This document shows, in pieces, positions 16,362-28,100 of a stretch of DNA of 64,000 nucleotides (its first letter is position 1; every line of letters begins with the position of its first letter). The notes beneath the pieces are model-generated. The model was not told where the DNA came from. It did not search any database and saw only the letters and a program-made list of their open reading frames with translations. Where the stretch lies: contig DATJMX010000037.1 of assembly GCA_035508495.1 (NCBI GenBank), forward strand, positions 1 through 64,000. Reading direction: 5' to 3'. Both the position numbers and the translations under genes were made by a program. Origin of the DNA: Candidatus Binataceae bacterium. Its GTDB lineage: Bacteria; Desulfobacterota; Binatia; Binatales; Binataceae.

Positions 16362-18116
16362 TCAGCGGGCCTGCGCGCTTTTCTCAGGCGTTCGTAGAAA
16401 CTTCTCGATTGCTCGTAGGATCAAATCGATGCTGTCGCGTCTGCCGATGTAATGGCCTTCGTCGGGCAGGACGAGCTTCGACAACCTGGAACTGTGCTGG
16501 TAACGGTCGAGCAGGGCGAGTCGGGCGGGTGCCCGGGAGAACTCGTCGTTGATGCCATAAATGAACAGCACCGATGGCACATTCGCGGGTTCCGGAACGG
16601 TTGTCAGGTCCGCGATTCCCGAGAAGTCGATCAGGTTTTGAAACTCCGGATTCGCCGCGGCAACACGATGCGCCACGATCGAACCGTAAGAGACTCCGAC
16701 GATAATCCGTGGAACGTGGATTGGTCTGACGCGATCGAGTTCGCGAATATCTTCTTGAACGGCGTGGACCTGGATCGGTATCGCCTGAGCGTCGTCGGAA
16801 AGGTTACTTAGCGAATAGTCACTTCCGATGCCGGTCGAGCCCGGGTAATTAATCGCATAGACGGCTATGTCGTGGTGGAGCAGGAAATCAAAGTAGAGAT
16901 CGTAGCGGGGCGAGACCTGCTCATGAGGTCCGCCGTGCAGCCAAATGAGCAATGCTTTCGGCTCTTTGCCGGGAAGGTAAAGAAAATTCGTCATCCCGCG
17001 CGAATTCTTAATCGGAATAGCGGGAGGCTGATGGAAATTCACGCGAGAAGTGAGTAAAGGCTTCAGGTCCTTACCTTCAAACCAGAAAAAGCCTAGCGGA
17101 TGTTCGTCACTCGCATAAAACAACAGTGGAGGGCCGAAATCGAGTGAGAAATCGTATGTGACTCCCGTAAGTGGCGACCTGGCTTGGCTTTCGCCGCCCG
17201 CCAGTTTGAAAGCGATGAAATTCTCATCGAAATCTGAGCGGAAAGTATATTCTTTGTTACCCAATGCAAGCGGCGAGAATTGATCATGATCGCTCGGATA
17301 GATGCGCTTAGTATCTCCACTTTTGAGATCGAGACTATAAATCTGCCTGAAGCTGCTTTCATGATCGGAGGTGAAGAGCAGATGCCCTTGCTTTTCCGAT
17401 AACATCCGCCGAAAGAATCCCTCTTTGGGCGCTCGCCATATTCTTCGGAACTGTTGCGGCTGAATATCGTATTGCCAGATATCGAAGCGCTCATCCTCCA
17501 TGAAAACACTGCGGCCGTCATCGGCCCACGCGACCGATCGAAACCGGGAGGCTGAAGACGGAACACTTATGGGTTTCGACTGAGCATAATCGAACAGCGC
17601 CAGCCGCGCGCCAGATAGATAGGCAAGGAGCTGTCCCGAAGGTGCGAAGACGGGGTCGCCTTCGTCTGGTCCTGTCGTGCTCGAAAGCTCGCGGAGTTGC
17701 TTCAATTTCAAATCATATAGAAAGACCGCGAAGACGCCCGCTCCGCCCTGATCGGAAACGAGGGCCAGCGTTCGGCAATCCGGAGCCAGCGATTGGGCGA
17801 TGAAGCTGCGCTGCCCGGTTATCCTCGTGGCAGAAACCTGCGGCCGCTTCGCATCGCTCATATCGATGACGAAGGGGCGAATCGGGCCATCCTTGTTGGA
17901 CGAATAGATGATCTTCGAGCATGAAGGTGCAAAGATCGCGTGAGTATTCAGCAGTTCCGGTGAGACGAAGGCGGAAGTCGCGGCCTGCGCGCTGCCGTTC
18001 GGCAGAAGCGCAAGCACGATTGCCAGAAACACGATGTATCTCACTTGAAAGCGGCGAACTCGCGGAGCGCTTTTGTCGCAGGAGCTGATGATTATTAGTG
18101 ACTCACGCGCTGCCAT
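16362..18116 (-). CDS. Exported S9-family (prolyl oligopeptidase-like) serine peptidase
   Basis: The protein has 584 residues from ATG 18116. A hydrophobic signal (VFLAIVLALLPNG, ending SAQA) is followed by a WD40/TolB-like beta-propeller (about 45-340). The C-terminal alpha/beta hydrolase carries an oxyanion HGGPH, the nucleophile GVSYGS, an Asp in YGINDEF and the His in DEGHYIG, completing a Ser-Asp-His triad. It overlaps the upstream gene by 22 bases; a GTG at 18044 directly before the signal is an alternative start. It probably degrades peptides in the periplasm. The gene is less GC-rich than its surroundings. Confidence 0.85.
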   Translation of the reverse strand: MAARESLIIISSCDKSAPRVRRFQVRYIVFLAIVLALLPNGSAQAATSAFVSPELLNTHAIFAPSCSKIIYSSNKDGPIRPFVIDMSDAKRPQVSATRITGQRSFIAQSLAPDCRTLALVSDQGGAGVFAVFLYDLKLKQLRELSSTTGPDEGDPVFAPSGQLLAYLSGARLALFDYAQSKPISVPSSASRFRSVAWADDGRSVFMEDERFDIWQYDIQPQQFRRIWRAPKEGFFRRMLSEKQGHLLFTSDHESSFRQIYSLDLKSGDTKRIYPSDHDQFSPLALGNKEYTFRSDFDENFIAFKLAGGESQARSPLTGVTYDFSLDFGPPLLFYASDEHPLGFFWFEGKDLKPLLTSRVNFHQPPAIPIKNSRGMTNFLYLPGKEPKALLIWLHGGPHEQVSPRYDLYFDFLLHHDIAVYAINYPGSTGIGSDYSLSNLSDDAQAIPIQVHAVQEDIRELDRVRPIHVPRIIVGVSYGSIVAHRVAAANPEFQNLIDFSGIADLTTVPEPANVPSVLFIYGINDEFSRAPARLALLDRYQHSSRLSKLVLPDEGHYIGRRDSIDLILRAIEKFLRTPEKSAQAR

Positions 18117-18571
18117 GTTACCGGCGGGCCATATCTGCCTATCATCGTAACCTGGTCCGGGGTCGTGAAGTTGTACGAACCGCTGTCGGATGCGCCCGTC
18201 GCCGTCATCCAGAGCCATACTCCATGCAGCGCGGCATAGGAGCCGAAGATCGGCACCGGCGACGATCCGGGGAACGTGGTCTTAAACGTGCCGTTGGCAT
18301 TGATCTGCGCGCGCATGTGAATCACGTTGCCCTGCGGCGAGGGCACTGCGGCTTCCCAGACGCCGACCAGTTTCGGATCGACCGGCTGTGAGGCATTGGG
18401 CTGAAACGGCGAGCTCGCGGCAATCTGCGGCGGCGCTCCTTGCGCCAAAGCCTCCTCGCCGCCGAGGATCGTCGAAATTCCCAGAGCGACGATCAGAACT
18501 GCGAAGAATCCTGCGCGAAATCTCGCGCGAGACTGTGATAGCGACACGCGATTCGTAGACAATCGGTCCAT
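18095..18571 (-). CDS. Secreted small protein of unknown function
   Basis: The protein has 158 residues. A signal peptide with a long positive N-region (to about residue 44, EALAQG) precedes a single beta-rich domain starting LVGVWEAAV. GVW near the start and a closing W recall lipocalin-like folds but no family is certain. It overlaps the downstream peptidase gene by 22 bases, so the two are probably one transcript. Confidence 0.6.
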   Translation of the reverse strand: MDRLSTNRVSLSQSRARFRAGFFAVLIVALGISTILGGEEALAQGAPPQIAASSPFQPNASQPVDPKLVGVWEAAVPSPQGNVIHMRAQINANGTFKTTFPGSSPVPIFGSYAALHGVWLWMTATGASDSGSYNFTTPDQVTMIGRYGPPVTWQRVSH

Positions 18572-18645
18572 TTGAAACGCCGCGCTGAGCCGCGGTGAGC
18601 CAAATGTTTACCGATCTGCAGACGAGAAGGGAACTGCGCGCTCAG

Positions 18646-19137
18646 CTATTGCCTTACCCACTCCTCCTGGGTCGTGACTTCGGCGCCGCTGGTGTTCACC
18701 GCCTTCACGATGGCGCCATTCTGCCCAACGGCGAGGGCCTCCGTGAAATCCACGATCGGACAGGCGAGCGAGGCGCTCGATGGAATGAAGGAAAGATTGG
18801 CGGTTCCGGTGCCGTCGGAATTCATCGAATATATTCCGGCGAGCTTGCCGGGACACACATCGCCCGCAAGATCGGTAATCGTCTCGGCGCCGCTGACAAG
18901 GTTACCCCTGCAGTCGGCGGTGATAGCTCCCGAACCGCCGATTTGTCCGACCGGCACGCCGGCCGCCGAGAAGCTCAGGCTGTAGCGTCCGCACAGGATC
19001 AGGTTGAACGGGTTGGGTTTAGCGGCGCACCCTCCGGGCACGCCAGGGTTGGGACCGCAAGCCGCGTAGGCCAGTCCCGAGGATGCCAGCATCGAAAGGA
19101 CCATGGACGTTGTCATCGCAAATTTCTTAAGCTGCAT
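18646..19137 (-). CDS. Secreted Cys-containing protein of unknown function
   Basis: The protein has 163 residues. A signal peptide ends at AYA (about residue 25). The mature part has several Cys (ACGPNPGVPGGC, ILCGRYS, DCRGN, DVCPG, LACPI) and a beta-rich pattern with YSMNSDGTGTANL. It resembles short exported proteins common in soil bacteria, without a function I can name. It lies 74 bases upstream of the previous secreted protein, probably in one operon. Confidence 0.6.
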   Translation of the reverse strand: MQLKKFAMTTSMVLSMLASSGLAYAACGPNPGVPGGCAAKPNPFNLILCGRYSLSFSAAGVPVGQIGGSGAITADCRGNLVSGAETITDLAGDVCPGKLAGIYSMNSDGTGTANLSFIPSSASLACPIVDFTEALAVGQNGAIVKAVNTSGAEVTTQEEWVRQ

Positions 19138-19255
19138 CGGGTCGGAGCTCCTTAGCTCAACTATGTGTCAACAAATCGACGGTTCCGTCGCGAGACCTGG
19201 ACCGACTGAACCATACGTAAGGATTTTCTGCAAAAAGTAAAGTGAGCGCCGACGG

Positions 19256-22200
19256 CTAGGCCGCGATCGCCTGCGCGAGCGTGTTGTCAGCGCGGTGCAG
19301 CCATCCCGTCATGCCGATCGAGCGGAATTGATCGCGTGCGTCCTCGAGCAGCGACAGCGCACTGCGCCCGTCACCGTTAACGCCGCGTCGCAAATACATC
19401 GTGGCTTCATCGTAGTCCGCCAGCGCACGCAGCGGACGCGCCCCCTGTTCGTCGAGCACCCCGCGCGCTTTGGCGAACCATTCGCGCGCTTCGTCGTACC
19501 GCTTCTGCAGAGCGCACAGTCTTGCCAGCGAGAGGCGGCTGTCGCGCATCGGATAGCGAAAATCAGGCGCGAGAACCTTGTTCAGGATACAGCGTTCGAT
19601 GATCGAGGCTGATTCCGGACGATTGAGCGACCACAGCGCGGCGGCCGCATCGCATACGACGGCCGTATAAGTCGGTTCCCACGGCGCGCCGCGTTCGAAG
19701 GCATTTCTTAAGCTCGCGATCCATTCAAGCGCCATCGCCTCCTGGCTGATGCGCGAGAAGAAGTAAGCGCCGCAAGCGCGAATCATCGCGAACGCCCAGT
19801 TGTCTTCGGGTTTCGGACTATTGAGCACGTCCATGCCGCCCGGATCCTGCAGCAACTGCTCCCAGCCCTCGTCGGTCGCGACTCTCAGATCATGATGCGC
19901 ACTGATTAGATTCAGATTGTACTTCGGCCCCGACGGTGAATTGCTCACACGCGCAACCAGCAGTTGACCGCGTGTCATCGTCGCTCGCGCGGCCTCGAAG
20001 TCACCGAGAGCGATCTGAGCGCAGGCAACGTTGCCGAGCGCGGTGACGGCCCATCCGATACGGCCGCGGCTCTCCGCGTCGCCGGCATCCTTTTGCCAGA
20101 TCGGCAATGCGCGCTTATACTCGCCGGCCAGCAGCAGCAGCGATAGGGCGTTGGGATTCCTGTCGTTGATGATTTCGAGCCGCGAATCGTAGCGCGTATC
20201 GGCGCGATGAATCCCGACCGTTTCGCGGGGCAGGGTCGTCAGAACGGCGCGCCATTCGCGTTGACCTTGCGAATCGACGCGGATCCCGGGGTTGTTGGCG
20301 TCTTCGGCTTCTTCGCGCGCGAGATCGATCTCGCGCAGCCGCGCCCAGACCATGTCGCGGCGATCGCCGATCAACCGCAGGCCTTCGCGTGCGAGTCGCC
20401 AGGAATGCCGGGTAAGTCCCGGCGCAGAGAGCTCCTGGACAACGCTGTCGAGATAAGCCGCGGCGGCATGGTCGCCCTCGCTTGCGGCGATCTGCTCGCT
20501 CGCCAACATCGCGGTGTCATAAGCGCCATCGCCGTTGAGCGTCCACGCGAGAGCGAGGCCCAGGCGAGCGAGCAGATCGGTCCGCCGCGGATCGCGCGGC
20601 GCGACCAGTTCGAGCGCGATGCGCAGGAAGGCAACGACTTCGTCATAGGCGCACGCGGCTTCCGCGTTGTTGGCGGCCGCGATCGAATAGTCGACGCCAC
20701 GGTCCGCACGTCCTGAGGCGGATGCGCTGCGCCAGAAATGGTACGCAACTTCCGCGGCATGCTCGGCGGCGCGCTCGCCCCAGTGCTGCTCCATCGTTTC
20801 GGCGATCGAGCGATGCAGTCGAACGCGCCGGACCGGATTCAGCACGGAATAAAGGGTGTGACGAATAAGAGCGTGGCTGAAGTCGAACTTGTCAGTGCCG
20901 GCGCCCGCGCGCAGTAGCTGCGCTTTCAGCGCTTCGTCCAACGCGTTGAGGGCGGTTGCTTCGTCGAGGTTGGCGACCACCGCGGCCACATCAAATGAGA
21001 ACTCACCTTTGAAAGCCGCGCCGACGCTGAGCAAATTTCGCGCGTCGTCAGACAGCCGCTGCACGCGCCGCTCGACGATCTCACGGACGCCGTCTGGAAT
21101 CCCGAGCGACTCGATATCGAGCTTGGCCTCCCACTGCTGCCCATCACTCAATATTTTACCTTCCTCAACCAGATGCATCAGGAGCTCGCGGATGAAGAAG
21201 GGATTGCCGCTAGTCTCGGAGCTGATCGCGTTGATGAGTTCCGCTGGTGCATCCTGGTCGCCGACGATATTGAGCAATTCACCAACTTCGCCACCCGCCA
21301 GACCCTGGAGCGCAATATTCTCAAAGTTGGGCAGGCGCCTCACACTGGCAAGAACCGGCGCCAGCGGATGGCGTTCGTCAACCTCGGCATCTCGATACGC
21401 GCCGATCATCAGAATCGGATTTGACGAAACGACATGCGCGACGTGACTCAGCATTGCCGCCGTGCCGCGGTCGGCCCAGTGCAAATCGTCGAGAATGAGA
21501 ACCAGCGGTGAGCTTTGCGACACTGCGATCAATGTCTGCGCGACGACGTCCAGGAGCCGGAAGCGCTCTTCCTCTCTGTCGAGCGCGCCCTGTGGCTCGG
21601 GAATATCGCCGAGATGGCGGCGCAGCGAGGGCGCGATACGCACCATCGCGGACGCGCCGTCGCGTAGCACAGCTTTCAGTTCGGAGGCTGACGCGATTCG
21701 CGCGTAGTCCGCGATTATCTCGGAGAACGGACCGTACGGCGGCTGGAACTCGCCGTCGTAGCACGCGCCGCGCAGGACGATCGTGCGATGCTGCCGCGCC
21801 ACGTCAGAGAACTCTTCGATGAGGCGCGTCTTGCCGATACCGGGTTCGCCTTGAAGCATCACGATCGCGCCGTGGCTGTTGCAGGCGAGCTCGAGCTTCG
21901 CAAGCAATCGTTTGAGCTGCTGCGCGCGGCCAACGAAGGGCGTTCGATTGAGCAGCGCGATCGGATCGTTGCGCTCGTAGAGCGTCTCGCATGCTTCGAT
22001 CGGTTCGTTGATTCCCTTCAGCTTGAAAGGACCGAGCGGGCGGAACTTGAAGGCGCGCGAGCTGAGCAGTTCCGCGACCAGCTTACTGCAGAGAATCTGG
22101 CCGGCGTCGGCCTCGTTGCACAGGCGCCGCGCGACGACGACCGCTGTGCCGAAGTATCCCTGCTCCTGGCGCACGGCTTCGCCGCAATGGATCCCGATGC

Positions 22201-22474
22201 GGATTTCAAACCTGAGGTTCGCGACGGGACGGCGCGCCGTCTGCTGGATCTTGATCGCACAACGCACCGCGTCCGCCGAGGAGTCGAAGGCCGCAAGCAC
22301 GCCATCGCCGAGCCACTGCAGCTCTTCGCCAGCGCAGGCTTTAATCGCGTCCGTTATGAGCTTGTGGTGGGCGCGAAAAAAACTCTGCCCGGTTTCATCG
22401 CCGGCGTTCTGTAAATGATCCGTCGAGTTGACGAGATCGGAGACTAGAAGCGTGAGCGTACCGGACCGAGGCAT
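19256..22474 (-). CDS. Class III adenylate/guanylate cyclase domain fused to AAA ATPase and TPR region
   Basis: The protein has 1072 residues. The cyclase homology domain is at 1-165 and keeps both metal Asp residues (D13 in VSDLVNST, D57 in LGDGVLAAF), so it may be active. An AAA_16-type ATPase follows: Walker A GEPGIGKT at 209-216 and Walker B LVLILDDLHWAD. Residues from about 560 are helical TPR-like repeats. This cyclase-ATPase-TPR layout is a common bacterial signalling protein whose output is poorly known. It has its own sigma70-like promoter and lies downstream of two hybrid histidine kinases on the same strand. Confidence 0.9.
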   Translation of the reverse strand: MPRSGTLTLLVSDLVNSTDHLQNAGDETGQSFFRAHHKLITDAIKACAGEELQWLGDGVLAAFDSSADAVRCAIKIQQTARRPVANLRFEIRIGIHCGEAVRQEQGYFGTAVVVARRLCNEADAGQILCSKLVAELLSSRAFKFRPLGPFKLKGINEPIEACETLYERNDPIALLNRTPFVGRAQQLKRLLAKLELACNSHGAIVMLQGEPGIGKTRLIEEFSDVARQHRTIVLRGACYDGEFQPPYGPFSEIIADYARIASASELKAVLRDGASAMVRIAPSLRRHLGDIPEPQGALDREEERFRLLDVVAQTLIAVSQSSPLVLILDDLHWADRGTAAMLSHVAHVVSSNPILMIGAYRDAEVDERHPLAPVLASVRRLPNFENIALQGLAGGEVGELLNIVGDQDAPAELINAISSETSGNPFFIRELLMHLVEEGKILSDGQQWEAKLDIESLGIPDGVREIVERRVQRLSDDARNLLSVGAAFKGEFSFDVAAVVANLDEATALNALDEALKAQLLRAGAGTDKFDFSHALIRHTLYSVLNPVRRVRLHRSIAETMEQHWGERAAEHAAEVAYHFWRSASASGRADRGVDYSIAAANNAEAACAYDEVVAFLRIALELVAPRDPRRTDLLARLGLALAWTLNGDGAYDTAMLASEQIAASEGDHAAAAYLDSVVQELSAPGLTRHSWRLAREGLRLIGDRRDMVWARLREIDLAREEAEDANNPGIRVDSQGQREWRAVLTTLPRETVGIHRADTRYDSRLEIINDRNPNALSLLLLAGEYKRALPIWQKDAGDAESRGRIGWAVTALGNVACAQIALGDFEAARATMTRGQLLVARVSNSPSGPKYNLNLISAHHDLRVATDEGWEQLLQDPGGMDVLNSPKPEDNWAFAMIRACGAYFFSRISQEAMALEWIASLRNAFERGAPWEPTYTAVVCDAAAALWSLNRPESASIIERCILNKVLAPDFRYPMRDSRLSLARLCALQKRYDEAREWFAKARGVLDEQGARPLRALADYDEATMYLRRGVNGDGRSALSLLEDARDQFRSIGMTGWLHRADNTLAQAIAA

Positions 22475-22538
22475 GGACCTAAACCATCGTCAGAGGACGC
22501 CTTCTGTCAGACCTGCTTACATGTTTCGCTTCTCATTC

Positions 22539-22574
22539 TTTATAACTGTTCATAGCGTCATGTCAATTTGACAT
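22539..22574 (-). promoter_or_regulatory. Sigma70-like promoter with palindromic -35 region, for the cyclase gene
   Basis: On the minus strand TTGACA (22566-22561) is separated by 16 bases from TATAAA (22544-22539), about 65 bases before the cyclase start. The -35 is part of a perfect 15-bp palindrome ATGTCAA-T-TTGACAT (22560-22574), which also puts a TTGACA on the plus strand. The surrounding 218 bp are much more AT-rich than the genes. The dyad over the -35 could be an operator. Confidence 0.7.
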
Positions 22575-22692
22575 ATCTAATAATGCTATAAGGACGTTAA
22601 ATGGCCGTATCAACGCCTGAGAACTTCGGTGCGGGCGCAAATGTGGGTCGGCCGCGGACTGCAATCTCCGCAGACGGCTAGCAGAGATAAAC

Positions 22693-25155
22693 TCAGTGAG
22701 AGGTCTCAGGCGCTGGCTTGAGGCTGGTGATCGCGGCGACCAGGTGCGCGATATCTACCGGCTTGGATACGTAGAGCTGAAAGCCTGCTTTTAGCGCACG
22801 GCCGCCGTCTTCGGCGCGTCCCTGTGCTGAGAGCGCGATCGCGGGGGTGTGCCCGCCCGCCTTAGCGTCGAGCTGGCGCACGGCGCGTATGAAGTCGTAG
22901 CCGTCGACCTCGGGCATCGAAAGATCGCTGATCACCACATCCGGATGGAAGTGCTGAAGGACTGCTATGCCCTGAGCGGCAGACGCGGAGGTCGTCACGG
23001 ACGCTCCGAAGTGATGATGCAGGATCTCCGACAGGAGTTCACGTGCGTCATCGTCGTCTTCGACGACCAGGATCTTGAGATGACTCAGGCCAGGTCCCTT
23101 GGTCAGTTGGTTGTTTGCGTTTTCGGGGCCGCGCGATTCGGCGGCCCTGGCCGATTTCGCCAAGGGCAGGTCGACCGTGATGGTCGTGCCCTGGCCGGGG
23201 CCTGCGCTGGCGGCGCCGATCGAGCCGCCATGGGCCTCCAGCAAGCGCTTGGCGAGCGTCAGGCCCAGTCCCATTCCGCTGTGGCGGCGAGTCGAGGAGC
23301 TGCTGCCCTGGCGAAACGCGTCGAAGATCAAGGGCAGGACATCCGGGGCGATTCCTTCGCCGGTGTCGCTTATCGAGATTTGCAAACCGGTTTTAAGAAT
23401 TTTCGCTTCGAGATTGATTCGGCCGCCGCTCGGCGTGAACTTGACCGCGTTTGACAGGATGTTACCAAAGACCTGCTGGAGGCGTTCCGCATCGCCGGTA
23501 AAATCCATAAACGGGGAAACCGCAGCCTCAAGAGCGATGTTTTTTGCTTTCGCCGCTGGCTGAATCGCGTCGACCGCGGCGTTAATCACTTCGGCGAGAT
23601 CGATTGTGCCGCGATCGAGCCGCAGGGTGCCGTTGGTGATTCGCGAGACGTCGAGGAGGTCCTCGATCAGGCTGGTCTGGCGCTTGGCGTTGCGCTCGAT
23701 GGTCTCGAGCGCCTGCTTCAGCTCCGGTGGCGCCTTTCGTTGGGCGATCGCGGTCCATCCGAAAATGGCCTGAAGCGGGGTGCGCAGCTCATGCGAGATC
23801 ATGGCGAGAAATTCGTCTTTCTCGCGATTGGCGCGCTCTGCTTCAGCGCGAGCGGTCTGTTCCTTTTCGAGCAGCAGAGACCGCTGGACCTCGTGCTCTT
23901 CGATCAGCTTGCGCGCCTTCACGAGCGAAGTCACTTCGGTTGCAAAGGTGATAACACGATCGATTGGCCCCGCAAGATTGCGTAGCGGCTGGGCGGTGAA
24001 CTGAACGAAACGCTCCGAGCCATTCGACATGAAGGGCAGCTCGTCGGCTGAAACGGCCTTGCCCGTTTGATAGGCCTCCTCGATGAGCGCCAGGGCCTCG
24101 GACCCCATTCCCATGTCCGACGCGCTGATACCGACGGGATCGCGCTTGCCTGTCAGGCCGCGCAATTCGGGGCTCGCGAAGATGCACTTCATCGAGGGCA
24201 TTCGCAGGATCGAGATAAGAGCTGGAATCGCGCCGAACACATCGTACAACAGGCGGCGCTCGAGTTGCTGGCTGAGCGCCCAGGCTGCCCGCTCAGCGAC
24301 CGCGCGAAACAGCACAAGATCGCCGGGCGAAAAGCTCGATGCGCGCGAGGACGCGATACAAGCGAAACCGTAGATTTCGCCAGTGTGAATCAACGGGATG
24401 CAGGACAGCGCCGTCACCGGCGAAGTTGCAGACAATTCGATAACGCTGAACGGCGGCGTCGCTTTTGACTCCAGGGCGCCGACCAGATCGGGGACTTTCT
24501 GAAAGATCGATCGATTAGTGCCGGCCGCCGCGTGAACGACGTACTCGCCCTGTTCCCGCAACAGGATCGCGGCAGAATCCGCGGTGTCGGCAGCATCCAG
24601 CAAGACGGCCAGCAGCTCGCGAAAGAATCCCTCCAGCAGAGGTTCTTCCCAATCGGCCGCGGTGATTCGCACGAATGCACTGAGCTTGCGCTCGGCCTCA
24701 TCGCGTTCGCTGGTGCGCAGAAATAGTTCTTTGTTGCGGTAGCGCTCGCGGCCCTCGAACAGATCGACGAAGCCGCGAACCCTGGCGCGCACGATCTCGG
24801 CGTCGAAGGGCTTGGTGATGTAGTCGACTGCGCCCGCGGCATAGCCGCGCCTCACGTAAGAGTCATCCTGGTGAATCGCGGTCACGAACAGAACCGGGAG
24901 GCGGCGCCCGTACTCCAGCTCCCGAAGCGCCGCCGCGAGTTGGAAGCCGTCCATCTCGGGCATCTGGACGTCGAGTAGCGCAACCGCGAACTGCTCCCGC
25001 TGGATCGCAAGCAGCGCCTCGCGTGCCGACTGCGCTTCGACCAGGCGCGCCCCAAGCGGCTTCAGGAGCGCCGAAAGAGCGATCAGGTTCGCCTTTACGT
25101 CGTCAACCAGCAGAACGCCGGCACGGCTATGCACCGCGGGTTGCAGTTCACCCAT
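22693..25155 (-). CDS. Hybrid histidine kinase REC-GAF-PAS-HisKA-HATPase-REC
   Basis: The protein has 820 residues and no membrane segment, so it is cytosolic. Order: receiver 1 (about 15-130, phospho-acceptor D62 in [11 protein letters not shown]), GAF-like (about 170-300), PAS (about 305-425), coiled coil, HisKA with H455 ([10 protein letters not shown]), HATPase (G boxes GEGIAPDVL and [10 protein letters not shown]), and receiver 2 (about 695-815, D744 in [12 protein letters not shown]). There is no DNA-binding output. Its first 8 bases overlap the end of the HAMP-array kinase gene, so translation is coupled. The N-terminal receiver could take phosphate from the upstream kinase; that is inference. 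Confidence 0.93.
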   Translation of the reverse strand: MGELQPAVHSRAGVLLVDDVKANLIALSALLKPLGARLVEAQSAREALLAIQREQFAVALLDVQMPEMDGFQLAAALRELEYGRRLPVLFVTAIHQDDSYVRRGYAAGAVDYITKPFDAEIVRARVRGFVDLFEGRERYRNKELFLRTSERDEAERKLSAFVRITAADWEEPLLEGFFRELLAVLLDAADTADSAAILLREQGEYVVHAAAGTNRSIFQKVPDLVGALESKATPPFSVIELSATSPVTALSCIPLIHTGEIYGFACIASSRASSFSPGDLVLFRAVAERAAWALSQQLERRLLYDVFGAIPALISILRMPSMKCIFASPELRGLTGKRDPVGISASDMGMGSEALALIEEAYQTGKAVSADELPFMSNGSERFVQFTAQPLRNLAGPIDRVITFATEVTSLVKARKLIEEHEVQRSLLLEKEQTARAEAERANREKDEFLAMISHELRTPLQAIFGWTAIAQRKAPPELKQALETIERNAKRQTSLIEDLLDVSRITNGTLRLDRGTIDLAEVINAAVDAIQPAAKAKNIALEAAVSPFMDFTGDAERLQQVFGNILSNAVKFTPSGGRINLEAKILKTGLQISISDTGEGIAPDVLPLIFDAFRQGSSSSTRRHSGMGLGLTLAKRLLEAHGGSIGAASAGPGQGTTITVDLPLAKSARAAESRGPENANNQLTKGPGLSHLKILVVEDDDDARELLSEILHHHFGASVTTSASAAQGIAVLQHFHPDVVISDLSMPEVDGYDFIRAVRQLDAKAGGHTPAIALSAQGRAEDGGRALKAGFQLYVSKPVDIAHLVAAITSLKPAPETSH

Positions 25156-28100
25156 CGGTCGTTACGCTCTGAGTAATCGCGGGGGCGATGCGCTCAATGC
25201 CCGTGCGCCAATAGTCTACAACCGCGAGGAGCTTTTCGAGCTCGACCGGCTTGGTGACATAGTCAGTCGCGCCGGCCTCGAGGGCCTTCTCGCGATCGCC
25301 CTTCATGGCTTTTGCGGTAAGAGCGATGATCGGCAGGGTGGCGAACTGCTTAATCTCGCGGATCGCCTTGGTCGCCGCGAGGCCGTCCATCTCCGGCATC
25401 ATGGTATCCATCAGCACAACTTCGATATCCGGCTCGCGATGCAATATCTCGAGCGCGACCCGTCCATTCTCGGCGTGAAGGACCTTCATACCTTGCTTTT
25501 CGAGTACCGAGCGCAGTGCGAAAATGTTGCGCGCGTCGTCATCGACGAGCAGCACCTTGGCGCCCTCGAAGCTGGCGCCGTCGCGCAGCGCCGGAATATT
25601 TCCTTCGAAGCGTTCATCGAGCCTGATGCGTTCGTCGAGGATCGGAAGCTCGGCCCCGCTGCGCGTGGTTGGCAGCGTCAGGGTAAACGTGCTGCCTTGA
25701 TCCGGCGCGCTCACGACGTCGATCGATCCGCCGAGCAGGCGCGCGATCTCGCGACTGATAGTCAGTCCGAGTCCGGTACCACCATATTTGCGACTGATTG
25801 TACCGTCCGCCTGCTGGAAAGCCTCGAAGATGAGTTTCTGCTTGTCGGGCGAAATACCAATTCCGGTATCCTGCACGACGAAACTTAGCATCGGTTCGCC
25901 ACGCTCGATGGATGCAGTTTTCACCGTCATCACGACTCCGCCCGATGCAGTGAACTTGAATGCATTGGAGAGGAGATTCTTCAGGATCTGCTGCAAACGA
26001 CTGGCATCGGTGAAGATACTGTCTGGCAGCGTTGGATCCATTTTTATTTCGAAGGCTAGCGACTTCTGCGCGGCTTCGTGGCGGAACGTCTGCCAAAGGT
26101 AATCGTGGATCTCCGCGAGGCGAACCATCCGGCGCTCGATCGGCATCTTACCGGCCTCGACCTTCGACAGGTCGAGAATCTCGTTAATCAGCGACAGCAG
26201 GTCGTTGCCCGATGTGTATACCGTTTGCGCAAACTTGACCTGCTCTTCCGTGAGATTGCCGTTCTCGTTCTCCGCCAGCATCTTGCTCAGGATGAGCAGG
26301 CTATTGAGTGGAGTGCGCAGCTCGTGGCTCATATTGGCCAGGAACTCGGACTTATATCGCGAAATGAGTTGCAGCTGTTCGGCTTTTTCTTCGAGGCTCA
26401 GGCTCGCCAGCTCCACTTCGTTGTTCTTGATTTCGAGTAGCTTGGCTTTGTCATTGAGCTCACTGGCCTGCGCTTCGAGTTCGGCATTCGACTTCTTGAG
26501 CTGCTGCAATAGCTCGTCGGTGCGCATTCCGGAAGAAATGATATTGAGCGTAACACCAATCGAGTCAGTGAGCTGATCGAGGAAGGTCAGGTGATTGGCG
26601 CCGAATTGATTGAGCGTGGCCAGTTCGATAACAGCTTTGGTTTCACCTTCGAACAGGACTGGAAGCACGACGACGGAGCGAGGCGGGGCCTCTCCCATAC
26701 CGCTCGCAATATAGATGAAGTCCGAAGGTACATCGCGAAGCAGTATTCTTTTTTTCTCGAACGCGCACTGGCCGATGAGCGTTTCCTGGAGGCGAAAGCG
26801 ATTAGCCAGAGATTTGCGGCCGCCGAAGCCATAGCTGGCGATCAACTGGAGTACGGGCTCGCCGACCGCGTCGGTCTCCATCGTATAGAACGCGCCCTGC
26901 TGGGCGTCGAGCAGCGGGGTCAGCTCGCTCATGATCAACTGGGCGACCGACACAATATTACGCTGCCCCTGCATCAAGCTGGAGAAGCGCGCCAGGTTGG
27001 TCTTTAGCCAATCCTGCTCCTGGTTCTTGTTAGTCGTGTCCTTGAGATTGCCGATCATCGTGTTGATGTTGTCTTTGAGTGCGGCCAGCTCGCCTTGCGC
27101 TTCGACGGTGATATAACGGGTAAGGTCACCCTTCGCGACGGCGGTCGAGACTTCGGCAATCGCGCGCACCTGCGAAGTGAGATTTCCTGCGAGATGGTTG
27201 ACGTTGTCGGTGAGGTCGCGCCAGGTGCCGGCCGCGCCGGGAACTTTTGCCTGACCGCCAAGTTTTCCTTCGATACCGACTTCACGCGCAACCGTGGTGA
27301 CCTGATCTGCGAATATGCGCAGCGTAGTGGTCATGTCGTTGATGGTCTCGGCCAGCGCGGCAACTTCACCTTGCGCTTCGAGGACGAACTTCTGCGAGAG
27401 ATCACCGCTCGCGACTGCGGTCACGACTTTGACGATACCGCGGACCTGCTTGGTCAGGTTGCCGGCCATGATATTGACGTTGTCGGTGAGGTCCTTCCAT
27501 ACGCCCGACACGCCAGGGACGATAGCTTCGCCGCCGAGCTTCCCTTCGATACCGACTTCACGCGCGAGCGTCGTGACCTGGTCGGCGAAGGTTCGCAGCG
27601 TGTCGGTCATGCTATTGATCGTTTCCGCCAGGCCCGCGACTTCGCCTTTGGCTTCGAGCACGAATTTTTGCGAGAGGTCACCGGTCGCGACCGCGGTAAC
27701 GACCTTGATAATGCCGCGCACCTGCTTGGTCAGATTCGCGGCCATGAAATTGACGTTGTCGGTCAGATCCTTCCACGTCCCGCTGACGCCTTTGACTTCG
27801 GCCTGGCCGCCGAGCTTGCCTTCGGTGCCGACTTCTTTCGCCACGCGCGTAACTTCGGCGGCGAACGAGTTCAGCTGATCGACCATCTTGTTGATCACGT
27901 CTTTGATCTGGAGGATTTCGCCGCGGACATCGACGGTGATCTTTTGAGTAAGGTCGCCGTTGGCGATGGCGGTGGCGACCTTGGAGACGTCGCGAAGCTG
28001 TACGGTGAGGTTGGAGGCCAGGACGTTAACGTTGTCGGTCAGATCCTTCCAGGTGCCGTACACGCCTTTGACGTCGGCCTGGCCGCCGAGTTTTCCCTCG

